Assembly: GCA_949879025.1 (NCBI GenBank)
Contig: CATLBO010000032.1
Coordinates: 1-32,643 of the forward strand
Length of the DNA stretch: 32,643 bases
From: an uncultured Hungatella sp.
GTDB lineage: Bacteria > Bacillota > Clostridia > Lachnospirales > Lachnospiraceae
Direction: 5' to 3'
Shown here: positions 9,116 through 16,812 of the stretch, piece after piece
How positions within the stretch are numbered: position 1 is the first letter of the stretch
Layout of the letters: the number at the start of each line of letters is the position of its first letter
Translations under genes and position numbers: made by a program
The notes under the pieces: model-generated
The model's input: the letters and a program-made list of their open reading frames with translations, nothing else
What the model was told of the DNA's origin: nothing
Databases searched by the model: none

Positions 9116-10204
9116 CTAAAAATCCGAATTTTCCATGTACTTCATGTACTTAACCACCATAAGGGCAATTTTAAAGGTAATGGCGTCCTCAAAAATACGA
9201 AGATCCAACCCAGTGCTCTTCTGCAGCTTATCCAGCCGGTAAACCAGTGTATTTCGGTGAATGTAAAGCTGTCTGGAAGTTTCGGATACATTCAGGCTGT
9301 TCTCAAAGAATTTATTGATGGTAGTCAGGGTTTCATCGTCAAACTCATCCGGCGACTTTCCGTCAAAAATCTCCTTGATAAACATCCGGCACAAAGGAAG
9401 AGGCAGCTGGTAAATTAGCCGTCCAATGCCCAGCTTATTGTAAGCAATCACATTCTTATCACTGTAAAAGATCTTTCCCACATCCAATGCCATTTTGGCC
9501 TCCTTGTAGGAACGTGATACTTCTTTGATTTCACCCACCACGGTGCCAAAAGCCACATGAACTTTGGTCATGGCTTCTGTGTTCAGCATATCCAGAACCA
9601 TATTGGCAGTCTTTTCCAGATCTTCGTACGTCTCCCCTGGCTTAACTTCCTTTACCAGAATAATGTTCTTTTCATCAACCGCTGTAATAAAATCCTTAGT
9701 CTTGCTGGCAAAAAGGCTCCTTACAGTCTCCAGCGCATTGGTATCCTTCTCATGCTTTGTTTCAATAATATAGACTACCCGTTTTACACTGGTTTCGATA
9801 TGAAGCTTCTTGGCCCGATTGTAAATGTCCACCAGAAGCAGATTGTCAAGAAGAAGGTTTTTAATAAAATTATCTTTATCAAAGCGTTCCTTGTAGGCTA
9901 CCAGGAGATTCTGAATCTGAAATGCCGCCAGTTTCCCCACCATATACGCATCATCACTGCCGCCTTTGGCAAGCAAGATATATTCCAACTGATGTTCATC
10001 AAACACCTTAAAGAACTGATAGCCCTGAATTACCTGACTGTCTGCCGGAGAATCTACAAAAATAAGGATAGAGTTTTCATATTCTTCTGCGTCCGGAAAT
10101 GTGGTCGCCAAAACCTTGCCTTCCGTATCGCATACACAGAGGTCGATTCTTGTTATGCCTTTCAGGCCTTCAATAGTTGTCTGAAGTATCTGGTTTGAAA
10201 TCAT
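9116..10204 (-). CDS. CdaR/PucR-type transcriptional regulator
   Basis: A 362-aa regulator of the CdaR (sugar-diacid recognition) type. The N-terminal third (QILQTTIEGLKGITRIDLCV to about residue 105) resembles the diacid-recognition domain. The middle is a GGDEF-like fold (ETSVKRVVYIIETKHEKD to YSDKNVIAYNKLG). The C-terminus is the PucR-type helix-turn-helix NVSETSRQLYIHRNTLVYRL. ATG at 10204 follows AAGGAGAG with 6-base spacing. CdaR proteins in E. coli activate sugar-diacid genes; here the next genes are ftsE and ftsX, an order I believe recurs in clostridia, so its role in this lineage is probably different and not established. The msmK terminator sits just upstream. Confidence 0.88.
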   Translation of the reverse strand: MISNQILQTTIEGLKGITRIDLCVCDTEGKVLATTFPDAEEYENSILIFVDSPADSQVIQGYQFFKVFDEHQLEYILLAKGGSDDAYMVGKLAAFQIQNLLVAYKERFDKDNFIKNLLLDNLLLVDIYNRAKKLHIETSVKRVVYIIETKHEKDTNALETVRSLFASKTKDFITAVDEKNIILVKEVKPGETYEDLEKTANMVLDMLNTEAMTKVHVAFGTVVGEIKEVSRSYKEAKMALDVGKIFYSDKNVIAYNKLGIGRLIYQLPLPLCRMFIKEIFDGKSPDEFDDETLTTINKFFENSLNVSETSRQLYIHRNTLVYRLDKLQKSTGLDLRIFEDAITFKIALMVVKYMKYMENSDF

Positions 10205-10249
10205 AGTGCACTCTCCTTTTTCGTAAATTTACCCTTATACTATCTTATA

Positions 10250-10294
10250 GCAAAAAACGAAAAAAAGCAAGCAAGTATATCACCTGCCTGCTTT
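10250..10294 (-). terminator. Terminator of the msmK gene
   Basis: Stem arms at 10264-10275 and 10283-10294. On the minus strand the arms pair as AAAGCAGGCAGG with CTTGCTTGCTTT including two G-T pairs, and T-runs TTTTTTTCGTTTTTT follow. The wobbles pair only in the minus-strand transcript, fitting a terminator for msmK about 80 bases downstream of its stop. Confidence 0.8.
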
Positions 10295-10374
10295 ATTTTT
10301 CCATGATTGCTGCCGTTCGCTTTTATCCAGCCAACAGCTCATGATTCAATCAGACCTGCTGTAAGCCCTGGGGA

Positions 10375-11487
10375 CTAGTTAACAATGATCTGCTCCGTAT
10401 CTTTATTAAATACATGAATCTTGCTTAAATCAAATGCCAGTCTTACGGTATCACCTACTCTTGCAGCTGTACGCGGATTTACTCTTGCAGTGAAGTTTGA
10501 CTCCACAACATCGAAATACAGGAATACTTCAGCACCCAACAGCTCGTATACACGAACAGTTGCTTCGACTATGCTCTTAGGAGAAGCCTCCAGCCAAGCC
10601 TGGTCATCATGCAGATCTTCCGGACGAATGCCCAGAGTAACGGTCTTTCCGATATATCCTTCTTTGTCCAGAACTTTTCCTTTTTCTGCCGGAAGAGAGA
10701 TGGTATGGCTTCCGAAAGTCAAAGTAACGTCAGAACCTTCCTTGCCCACCTTAGCGTCTACCATGTTCATCTGAGGAGCTCCGATGAATCCAGCAACGAA
10801 CTTGTTGCATGGCTTGTCATACAGATTCTGGGGAGAATCAACCTGCTGAACCACGCCGTCCTTCATAACAACGATTCTGGTACCAAGAGTCATAGCCTCA
10901 GTCTGATCATGAGTTACATAGATAATGGTTGCCTGCAGTCTCTGATGGAGCTTGGAAATTTCAATACGCATCTGGCCTCTCAGCTTGGCATCCAAGTTGG
11001 ACAGCGGCTCGTCCATAAGGAATACCTTGGGATTACGTACAATAGCACGGCCCATGGCAACACGCTGTCTCTGGCCGCCGGAAAGAGCCTTCGGCTTACG
11101 GTCTAACAGATGCTCCAAATCAAGGATTCTTGCAGCCTCGTGAACCAGCTTGTCAATCTCCTCCTTGGGAGTCTTTCTCAGTTTCAGGCCAAATGCCATG
11201 TTATCATATACGGACATATGAGGATACAATGCATAGTTCTGGAATACCATGGCAATATCCCTGTCTTTAGGCTCTACGTCATTAACCAGTTTGCCGTCAA
11301 TATACAGTTCACCGGAAGAAATGTCCTCCAGGCCAGCTACCATACGAAGGGTTGTGGACTTTCCACATCCGGATGGTCCTACAAAAATAATGAACTCTTT
11401 ATCAGCGATCTCCAAATTGAAATCTTTTACTGCCACAAATCCGTTAGGATAAGATTTTGTTACGTTCTTTAATGACAGACTAGCCAT
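10375..11487 (-). CDS. msmK: Sugar ABC transporter ATPase, MsmK/UgpC type
   Basis: ATP-binding subunit of CUT1-family carbohydrate importers, cytoplasmic face of the membrane. It has Walker A GPSGCGKSTTLRM, Q-loop MVFQNYALYPHMSVYDN, signature LSGGQRQRVAMGRAI, Walker B KVFLMDEPLSNLDAKLR and the H-loop VTHDQTEAMTLG. After residue about 235 comes the C-terminal OB/TOBE regulatory region (FIGAPQMNMVDAKV, LGIRPEDLHDD). At about 370 aa it has the normal length for MsmK/MalK/UgpC. ATG at 11487 has AGGAGG 8 bases upstream; the TTG at 11493 is too near that site. No permease or binding-protein genes flank it, which is usual for the shared ATPase that serves several sugar importers in Gram-positives. 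It has its own terminator and a long upstream region. Confidence 0.94.
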   Translation of the reverse strand: MASLSLKNVTKSYPNGFVAVKDFNLEIADKEFIIFVGPSGCGKSTTLRMVAGLEDISSGELYIDGKLVNDVEPKDRDIAMVFQNYALYPHMSVYDNMAFGLKLRKTPKEEIDKLVHEAARILDLEHLLDRKPKALSGGQRQRVAMGRAIVRNPKVFLMDEPLSNLDAKLRGQMRIEISKLHQRLQATIIYVTHDQTEAMTLGTRIVVMKDGVVQQVDSPQNLYDKPCNKFVAGFIGAPQMNMVDAKVGKEGSDVTLTFGSHTISLPAEKGKVLDKEGYIGKTVTLGIRPEDLHDDQAWLEASPKSIVEATVRVYELLGAEVFLYFDVVESNFTARVNPRTAARVGDTVRLAFDLSKIHVFNKDTEQIIVN

Positions 11488-11755
11488 TCTCAATTCCTCC
11501 TGTTAATAAAAAGATGTATTATGGGGAAGTCCCTTTCTGTTATTGATTGTATCATACACGAAACAATAATTTATTACCATATTGTAAATAACCAAAATCC
11601 TTTTATTTATTTGGCTAATCTGTATATCGTTTTTTTTTAGGGTCCAAAAACACAAAACTTTGCACAGTTTTTAAAATATTTTATGTTAATATTCGATAAA
11701 GCTCTGCTTAGGCCCAAAAATCAATCCGCCAAATTCCGCCTTAATCTTCCATAAG
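11488..11755. other. Leader/intergenic stretch upstream of msmK
   Basis: AT-rich non-coding stretch. It holds the msmK ribosome site (AGGAGG, minus strand) and a possible -10 (TATGAT on the minus strand, around 11550) without a convincing -35. An imperfect 22-base dyad (ATTGT...ACAAT, 11546-11567) overlaps the presumed promoter and could be a regulator site. I see no gene. Repeat copy A follows to its right. Confidence 0.4.
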
Positions 11756-11866
11756 CCTGCATGCGCCCGGCTGCGGGCACATCGCTGCACATAAAAATCT
11801 GGCGGGCGCATTTGGCATCCCTGAATTTATACCGCTTTTTGTGCGGCGGGATTTTGAAAGTAAAAT
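11756..11866 (+). repeat. Dispersed intergenic repeat, copy A
   Basis: A 111-base copy of a repeat family found four times in this window. It starts CCTGCATGCGCC, has a core of CACATAAAA then TCTGGC, CATTTGG, ATCCCTGAATTTAT, a small hairpin CCGC-N7-GCGG (11832-11846) and ends AGTAAAAT. Over this span it aligns almost without gaps to copy D (29216-29325, opposite strand) and copy B (19791-19897). It lies downstream of the methyltransferase gene, on the opposite strand. Confidence 0.75.
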
Positions 11867-11895
11867 GGGCAGTACCCTGGAAATCCGTACTGCCC
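11867..11895 (-). terminator. Possible terminator of the thioesterase operon
   Basis: Perfect 9-bp inverted repeat GGGCAGTAC (11867-11875) and GTACTGCCC (11887-11895) about 20 bases past the methyltransferase stop. On the minus strand it is followed by ATTTTACTTTC, a weak T-tract that is also the end of repeat copy A. Confidence 0.6.
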
Positions 11896-11913
11896 CTGAA
11901 TCGTAGCCCTCAA

Positions 11914-12495
11914 TCATCGTTTTCTTGCCAGCAGATTAATCCACACAGCATCATGGCCGCTTCTTGCGTCCTCAGTTTCCCATGTCTTTATGATCTCAAA
12001 CAGGCCTGTCCTGGATATAAGAGACGTCAGACTGTCTATGGTATAGTCCGTAAAATACCGTTCTCCCCGGAATCCTTCAAAATCGCCTTTCTTTACCGAC
12101 ATATACAGTACGCCCCGGCTGCACAAGGCATCGTGGATGCATCCCAGAATCTCCGGCATCTCGTTTTTGGGGACATGCACAAGTGCGCCGCAGGCCCAGA
12201 TTCCGTCAAATACATCATCAAATTCCATATCCTCATAAGTCATCTGAAGCACATCCAGCCCTGTATGTATCTCTGCCAGCTTGCACATCTCCTCCGATGC
12301 GTCCAAAGGTGTCACATCGTAACCCATGTCATACATGGTCAGAGAATCCCTTCCTGAACCGCATCCCAAGTCAAGAACTGTGTCTCCCTCCTCCAGCAGT
12401 TTCAGAAATTCTCCCATGATCTCACTCATATCCGCATCGATGGTATCTTCAGATACCTTTGCCGCATATTTATTATAATATTCTATCGAGTCCAA
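11914..12495 (-). CDS. Small class I SAM-dependent methyltransferase
   Basis: A 193-aa cytoplasmic methyltransferase of unknown substrate. The SAM-binding loop is VLDLGCGSGRDSL (about residues 40-52), followed by the acidic strand end VTPLDASEEM and ACGALVHVPKNEMPEILGCI, the usual motif IV/post-IV region of small-molecule methyltransferases (Methyltransf_11/25 type). The length is that of a bare Rossmann fold with no extra domain. It begins 10 bases after the CvfB-like gene, so it is the last gene of the thioesterase-cvfB operon. Neither neighbour indicates its substrate. Confidence 0.83.
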   Translation of the reverse strand: MDSIEYYNKYAAKVSEDTIDADMSEIMGEFLKLLEEGDTVLDLGCGSGRDSLTMYDMGYDVTPLDASEEMCKLAEIHTGLDVLQMTYEDMEFDDVFDGIWACGALVHVPKNEMPEILGCIHDALCSRGVLYMSVKKGDFEGFRGERYFTDYTIDSLTSLISRTGLFEIIKTWETEDARSGHDAVWINLLARKR

Positions 12496-12505
12496 GACAA
12501 TCCTC

Positions 12506-13339
12506 CTATATCCTTTCTATAGCCTTTTCCGTAATCTTTATTTTCCCTTCTTTTAAAAGGCGCCCTACTGCTCTCTTAAAAGCATTTTTGCTTAAATGTA
12601 ATTCCCTTTTAATAGTTTCCGGTGATGCCTTATCATTAAACGGCAACACGCCGTCAAACTCATCAATCACTTTTAAAATCTTCTGGGAGTCAGTGTCCAT
12701 CTGAATATATGCCTTTTCCCTGGGGCTTAAGTCCAATTTGCCGTCTTCCCGGACTTTCACAACCCTGGCTTCCACCACATCTCCTTCCCTTAAGTCGCCG
12801 TACAGCTCGCTGGCAGGAATCAGACCATAATATTGGTTGTCCACCGCCACAAAGGCTCCGATATCCTGATTAATCTCATAAATCGTCCCTGTTACTTTGT
12901 CATCTTTATTGTAAGGCGTTTCGTTGCTCATATAAGAATAGACTCTCATTGTCGCTGCCAGCCTGCTGCTTTTATCCACATACAGAGCTACCAGGCAATT
13001 CTCCCCGGGCCGGACTCTGCGGGTCTGTTCTTTAAACGGAAGCAGCAGATCTTTCTCCAGCCCCATATCCAGAAATGCCCCGATCTTCCCTACATCCTTC
13101 ACCTGCAAAACTGCCACCTGGCCTGTCTCAATCCTGGGTTTGCCTGTGGTTGCAATAAGCCGATCCTGGGAATCCCTGTAAATAAAAACCTCCACCTTGT
13201 CCCCCAGCCCCAAACCTTCCGGAACCTGCTTTTTCGGAAGCAGCACTCCGGTTTCATCTCCGGCTTGGTCGCTTAAGTAAACCCCAAACTCCTTTATACG
13301 GACAACTTCCAAAAGCTGCCGTTTTCCTAATTCAATCAT
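12506..13339 (-). CDS. cvfB: CvfB-like S1-domain RNA-binding protein
   Basis: A 277-aa cytoplasmic RNA-binding protein. Three OB/S1-type segments follow each other: LLEVVRIKEFGVYLSD (1-60), AVLQVKDVGKIGAFLDMGLE (about 70-135) and KVTGTIYEINQDIGAFVAVD with YYGLIPASELYGDLREGD (about 145-210). A C-terminal winged helix follows (SPETIKRELHLSKNAFKRAV, GRLLKEGKIKITEKAIERI). This is the layout of CvfB (conserved virulence factor B) of Staphylococcus, which binds RNA and affects virulence gene expression. Its molecular role in clostridia is unknown. It lies 9 bases after the thioesterase gene and 10 before the methyltransferase, clearly in one operon. Confidence 0.9.
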   Translation of the reverse strand: MIELGKRQLLEVVRIKEFGVYLSDQAGDETGVLLPKKQVPEGLGLGDKVEVFIYRDSQDRLIATTGKPRIETGQVAVLQVKDVGKIGAFLDMGLEKDLLLPFKEQTRRVRPGENCLVALYVDKSSRLAATMRVYSYMSNETPYNKDDKVTGTIYEINQDIGAFVAVDNQYYGLIPASELYGDLREGDVVEARVVKVREDGKLDLSPREKAYIQMDTDSQKILKVIDEFDGVLPFNDKASPETIKRELHLSKNAFKRAVGRLLKEGKIKITEKAIERI

Positions 13340-13348
13340 TTTTTATCC

Positions 13349-14056
13349 TCATTCCCGCAGCATGATCACTGCATAGGCCCCACCCTGGCCATCGCACAGA
13401 GAGATCACATATCCTTCCCCGGTTTTCGTAATTCTGGGTATCATGCGATCGCCCAAAGCCGCTGCCTTTTTATACTCTGCCCGAAGTTCCCTTACTGTAA
13501 TGTTCCCAGGCAGAAGTCCTCTTGCTATTTCTATATATTGGGCATTGTTCACATGATGATTGGTATCAAGATGATGTCTTGTTACCATAATGCCTTCCTG
13601 CTCTTCATAGCTGTCCGGAAGTGCAATTCTTCGGGGCGCATAGTCCATATCCAGCCGCATTTCCGGTTTTCCGTAGCCTTCAATATCTGACTTTTGGGCC
13701 CTCACCGGCCTTTGCTGCCCTGTGTCATAAAAAAACCAAATAGAGTTAGCCTTTACAAGATAGTTGCCTTCCCTATCCTGAATGGCAAAATTGCGGTAAC
13801 CATATATTCCTTTAAAATCATAGGGCCATGTGCTGACCATGATCCGCTCTCCCAGGGCAGGATACCTGTCAATGACAATCTGCCAGGAAGTAACCCACCA
13901 TGCATGGTTATGTTCTGTCAAGTACTGAATGCCTATGCCCAAATCCTCTGATTGAAATGTGGAGCAGTCCTGAAGATAATTTAGAACCCCTGTCAAAGAC
14001 AACTGTCCCTGTTCATCTGTCTCGCTGTAGCGCACTCTGCTTTCAAAATGGTACAT
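13349..14056 (-). CDS. Acyl-ACP thioesterase (FatA/FatB-like family)
   Basis: A hotdog-fold hydrolase that releases free fatty acids from acyl carrier protein. The 235-aa product opens with FESRVRYSETDEQGQLSLTG and continues with WWVTSWQIVIDRYPALGE and ANSIWFFYDTGQQRPVR, typical of bacterial acyl-ACP thioesterases. The second hotdog contains HHLDTNHHVNNAQYIEIA, which carries the conserved Asn-His pair of the active site. The C-terminal Cys/Gln/Glu region is less clear. It is first in the operon with cvfB and a methyltransferase, downstream of a near-consensus promoter. Confidence 0.92.
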   Translation of the reverse strand: MYHFESRVRYSETDEQGQLSLTGVLNYLQDCSTFQSEDLGIGIQYLTEHNHAWWVTSWQIVIDRYPALGERIMVSTWPYDFKGIYGYRNFAIQDREGNYLVKANSIWFFYDTGQQRPVRAQKSDIEGYGKPEMRLDMDYAPRRIALPDSYEEQEGIMVTRHHLDTNHHVNNAQYIEIARGLLPGNITVRELRAEYKKAAALGDRMIPRITKTGEGYVISLCDGQGGAYAVIMLRE

Positions 14057-14090
14057 CCGCTCTGCTCCCTTTCAAACAAAAATCAGTACC

Positions 14091-14119
14091 ATTATATAGT
14101 ATTTTCCTTGGAATGTCCA
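14091..14119 (-). promoter_or_regulatory. Sigma-A promoter of the thioesterase operon
   Basis: On the minus strand, -35 TGGACA (14114-14119), a 17-base spacer and -10 TATAAT (14091-14096). It lies about 35 bases upstream of the thioesterase start. The spacer contains TTCCAAGGAA, a short dyad that could bind a regulator. Confidence 0.72.
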
Positions 14120-14226
14120 GATTCTCTCTTCGCTTTCTTACGTTTTCTATGCAGGTTTTCCATAGACCCGTTGCTGAAAACCTTTTTCATACAAACATCC
14201 TCATTTTGTGCTGGTTCCTGGGTAAA

Positions 14227-14265
14227 CAAAAACAGCGAACCTTTGTAAAATCAAAGATCCACTGT
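14227..14265 (-). terminator. Possible terminator of the tRNA-Gln gene
   Basis: Short stem CTTTG-ATTTTA-CAAAG extended by weaker pairs on the minus strand, followed by GTTCGCTGTTTTTG. It lies about 10-45 bases past the tRNA 3' end. The stem is weak. Confidence 0.4.
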
Positions 14266-14274
14266 CCTCTTTCG

Positions 14275-14346
14275 CTGGGCTACAAGGATTCGAACCTTGA
14301 AATGACGGAGTCAGAGTCCGTTGCCTTACCATTTGGCGATAGCCCA
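14275..14346 (-). tRNA. tRNA-Gln(CTG)
   Basis: A 72-base cloverleaf on the minus strand. The acceptor stem is TGGGCTA / TAGCCCA (14340-14346 with 14276-14282) and the D-arm contains AAATGGTAAGG. The anticodon stem is ACGGA / TCCGT with loop CTCTGAC (anticodon CTG), and the T-arm has GGTTCGAATCC. The discriminator base is G and CCA is not encoded. It has its own promoter. Confidence 0.95.
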
Positions 14347-14381
14347 ATTTTTTCCATCGCTTTATCTCAGCGACCTTGTAC

Positions 14382-14410
14382 ATTATATAACACTCTTTTC
14401 AGTTCGTCAA
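14382..14410 (-). promoter_or_regulatory. Strong promoter of tRNA-Gln
   Basis: On the minus strand, -35 TTGACG (14405-14410), exactly 17 bases, -10 TATAAT (14382-14387). It ends about 35 bases before the tRNA 5' end. Near-consensus, as expected for a stable RNA gene. Confidence 0.85.
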
Positions 14411-14473
14411 CCCTTTTTTACAAATTTTTTCAAATATTTTTTTAATAATTTTCAGAGTTCAGATCTGCCGAAC

Positions 14474-14509
14474 ATTGGGAAGAGACTCGAAAACGAGTCT
14501 CTTCCCAAT
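14474..14509. repeat. Perfect 16-bp hairpin without a T-tract
   Basis: ATTGGGAAGAGACTCG (14474-14489), loop AAAA (TTTT on the minus strand), then the exact complement at 14494-14509. Neither strand has a T-run after it, so it is not a classical intrinsic terminator. It sits about 70 bases past the stop of the 678-aa reductase and directly beside repeat copy C. Confidence 0.7.
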
Positions 14510-14515
14510 AGCAAA

Positions 14516-14576
14516 CCACACATAAAATCTGGCAGGCATATTTTGATTCCCTGAGGGGATGCACCCGGCTGCCTGG
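14516..14576 (+). repeat. Dispersed intergenic repeat, copy C (partial, rearranged)
   Basis: 14517-14554 matches the core of copy A (CACATAAAATCTGGCAGGC, then CCCTGA). The next bases, GGATGCACCCGGCTGC (14557-14572), match the head of copy A (GCATGCGCCCGGCTGC), which precedes the core there. So the head follows the core, as in a permuted or tandem-junction remnant. It ends just before the stop codon of the 678-aa reductase gene. Confidence 0.55.
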
Positions 14577-14580
14577 TTTC

Positions 14581-16617
14581 TCAATTTTCCAGCTTTGCCT
14601 GATCCAGGCACAGCCTCACTGCCTTTTTAATCCTCTCACTGGTCAAGGTCGCCCCGGTAACTCCATCCACATCAGGACTGCCGGCTTCCACAATAGCCGC
14701 CGGAATCTTCTCCAGAGCCGGGCCTGCGATGTTTTCTGTTTCCTGGTTGCTGATTACTGTTACCTGGGCAATCCTGCCGTCCTCCACAGCTACCTGAATC
14801 ACCATGTTGCCGCTCTGTCCGTCAACGGTTGCCTCATAAATTCCGTCCCTGATGCCAGTCACATCATATCCTTGACTGCTGGCTGTCTCTTTCTCAAACA
14901 ATTCCTCTTTCAGCACAAAAGACGCCGCCTTCACCGGCTGGCCCTCCGTCAGCTCCATATTGACCACGTTCCGCCCAGTAATCCGTCCAAATGCCACCGG
15001 ACCCATAACTCCAGTACCGCCAGACACAAATTTGCCCCAGATACCGCCGACCACTTCACCGGCCGCATACAGGCCCGGAATGGCATTTCCGCTTTCATCC
15101 ACCACCTGCATATCCCTGTTCACCGAAACCCCGCCCAGGGTCATAACCACCAGTGCCTTAATGGGAACCGCATAATATTTGTCCCCTTCAATCTTGTTCA
15201 CTGCCAGGCTGTAGGCTGTAGGTGTTCCGCTGAAATCACGGCCGAACTCATCGGTTCCGCCTGCTTCCACAGCAGCGTTGTATGTACTCACCGTCTCCGC
15301 CAGGGCATCTTTCGGCACGCCGATCATATCTGCCAATTCGTCCAGAGAATCAGCAGAATGAATCAGCTTATGGCCTATGCCGTCCTCCGGCTCATAATAA
15401 TACTCCCACATAAATGCCCCTTTGCCTGCCTTTAAATCCTCAATAATTTTGTCCGTAAAGATATTATACTGCACAGCGTCGGTCTGCTCCTCCAGGGCTG
15501 TCTCCCTGGGAACCACCTCGTCCAGGGTCTCATTAATAAAACGTCTGCCTTCCTGGTTCACATAGATTCCGCCAGCTTTCCACATGTATACATCGCCGAT
15601 GGCTCCTTTTCCCTCACTGTACTCCAGGCCCATAGGGAATGTGGGAATATAGGACAGCTTCTCCTCGTCCACCTGCGCCCCTACGTTCTGCATAATGCGG
15701 ATTCCTTTGCCGTCAGCACTGTCTGCGCCGCCTACTAAGTATTTATCCCCGTGTTTGGCGTACTCACCCATAATTTTCGGATTGCCGGAATATCCGCCGG
15801 TAGCCATAATAACGCCCTTCTTGGCATTGTAGCGCACGGTTTCCTTGGTGTCGCTGTTGTAGCCGACAGCTGTCAGCACCTGGCCCTTGTCATTGCCCAG
15901 AAGCTCCGTGACTTCCGTGTAATAATCAATGGAAATGTTGTCGTATCCCGCCAGCTCCTTATCCAGGATCTCATGAACCGCCGACTTGTATTTACTTGGG
16001 TCCATGGCTTTCGGTTTATAAGTTCTCTGAACAGAATACAGCTGATGTTCCGGGGCGAAAACGCTTTTTAATCCGTTCTGCTCGGAAAATGTATACTGGC
16101 TCAGTCCGTGATCCCACAGCCACTGAATGGCATCCACATCCTCATCTACAAAAATCTCTATCAGTTCCTTATCCCCCAGCAGGGCTCCGTTGGATAAAAT
16201 ATCCTCAATATAGGACTCCTTGGTGTCCTCAATGCCGTCCAGTTCCTGGATAACTGTCTCGGCTCCGGACATGGAACCACTAGTAAAGTTTAAAGAGCCG
16301 CCTGTCTTTGCCAGCTTTTCCACGATAATAATGCTTCCGGCTCCCTGATCCGCTGCCGCAATAGCAGCCGAAAGGCCCGCTCCGCCTGCTCCCACGATCA
16401 CCACGTCTGCTTCCTTTACCTGATCAAAGGAGTGTCCCTCTTTTTTCTCCTCTGCTTGAGTCTCCTCAGCCGTTTCTTCCTTAGCGGCTTCTTTTGTCTT
16501 TGTCTCCTGAGTTTCAGTTACCGCCGCCTGTGTTGTCTCCTGGCCTGTGTTTCCTGATGAACATCCTGCCAGAATCACAGACATTGCCAAAAATAATGCT
16601 GTGGCCCGTTTCTTCAT
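14581..16617 (-). CDS. Lipoprotein flavin reductase: FAD domain then FMN-binding domain
   Basis: A 678-aa extracytoplasmic flavoprotein of the fumarate/urocanate reductase family. The lipoprotein signal is MKKRATALFLAMSVILAGC and is followed by a Thr/Glu-rich linker. The FAD_binding_2 domain (from about residue 70) starts ADVVIVGAGGAGLSAA. The C-terminal FMN_bind domain (about 595-678) has DGVTGATLTS, the site where ApbE attaches FMN. ATG at 16617 follows AAAGGAGG by 9-10 bases; the GTG at 16638 overlaps that site. Unlike its two paralogues here, it lacks the HHTMGG and SNRLGGN substrate-binding motifs: the aligned segments read VVMTLGG and KFVSGGTG. The natural substrate is therefore probably not a fumarate-like dicarboxylate. 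It is transcribed divergently from an AraC regulator, its likely controller. Confidence 0.88.
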   Translation of the reverse strand: MKKRATALFLAMSVILAGCSSGNTGQETTQAAVTETQETKTKEAAKEETAEETQAEEKKEGHSFDQVKEADVVIVGAGGAGLSAAIAAADQGAGSIIIVEKLAKTGGSLNFTSGSMSGAETVIQELDGIEDTKESYIEDILSNGALLGDKELIEIFVDEDVDAIQWLWDHGLSQYTFSEQNGLKSVFAPEHQLYSVQRTYKPKAMDPSKYKSAVHEILDKELAGYDNISIDYYTEVTELLGNDKGQVLTAVGYNSDTKETVRYNAKKGVIMATGGYSGNPKIMGEYAKHGDKYLVGGADSADGKGIRIMQNVGAQVDEEKLSYIPTFPMGLEYSEGKGAIGDVYMWKAGGIYVNQEGRRFINETLDEVVPRETALEEQTDAVQYNIFTDKIIEDLKAGKGAFMWEYYYEPEDGIGHKLIHSADSLDELADMIGVPKDALAETVSTYNAAVEAGGTDEFGRDFSGTPTAYSLAVNKIEGDKYYAVPIKALVVMTLGGVSVNRDMQVVDESGNAIPGLYAAGEVVGGIWGKFVSGGTGVMGPVAFGRITGRNVVNMELTEGQPVKAASFVLKEELFEKETASSQGYDVTGIRDGIYEATVDGQSGNMVIQVAVEDGRIAQVTVISNQETENIAGPALEKIPAAIVEAGSPDVDGVTGATLTSERIKKAVRLCLDQAKLEN

Positions 16618-16812
16618 AAAGCAAATCCTCCTTTGCACTATACCGTTGTCCTTTCCATATTAGCTTGCTTTTATTATAACTTTTCTGTATCATAAAGTCA
16701 TACATATTTCAATACTGTTTCTGCTAAAATCATGCATCATATTTTACAGGCTCATTTCTCTTTAACAGCCCAGCCTTAGCCTGTCACTCCCATATAGAAA
16801 GGAAGGAATGCC

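Noticed and set aside
11546..11567. Imperfect ATTGT...ACAAT dyad upstream of msmK
   Set aside because: Only 16 of 22 positions are symmetric; too weak to call an operator without further copies.
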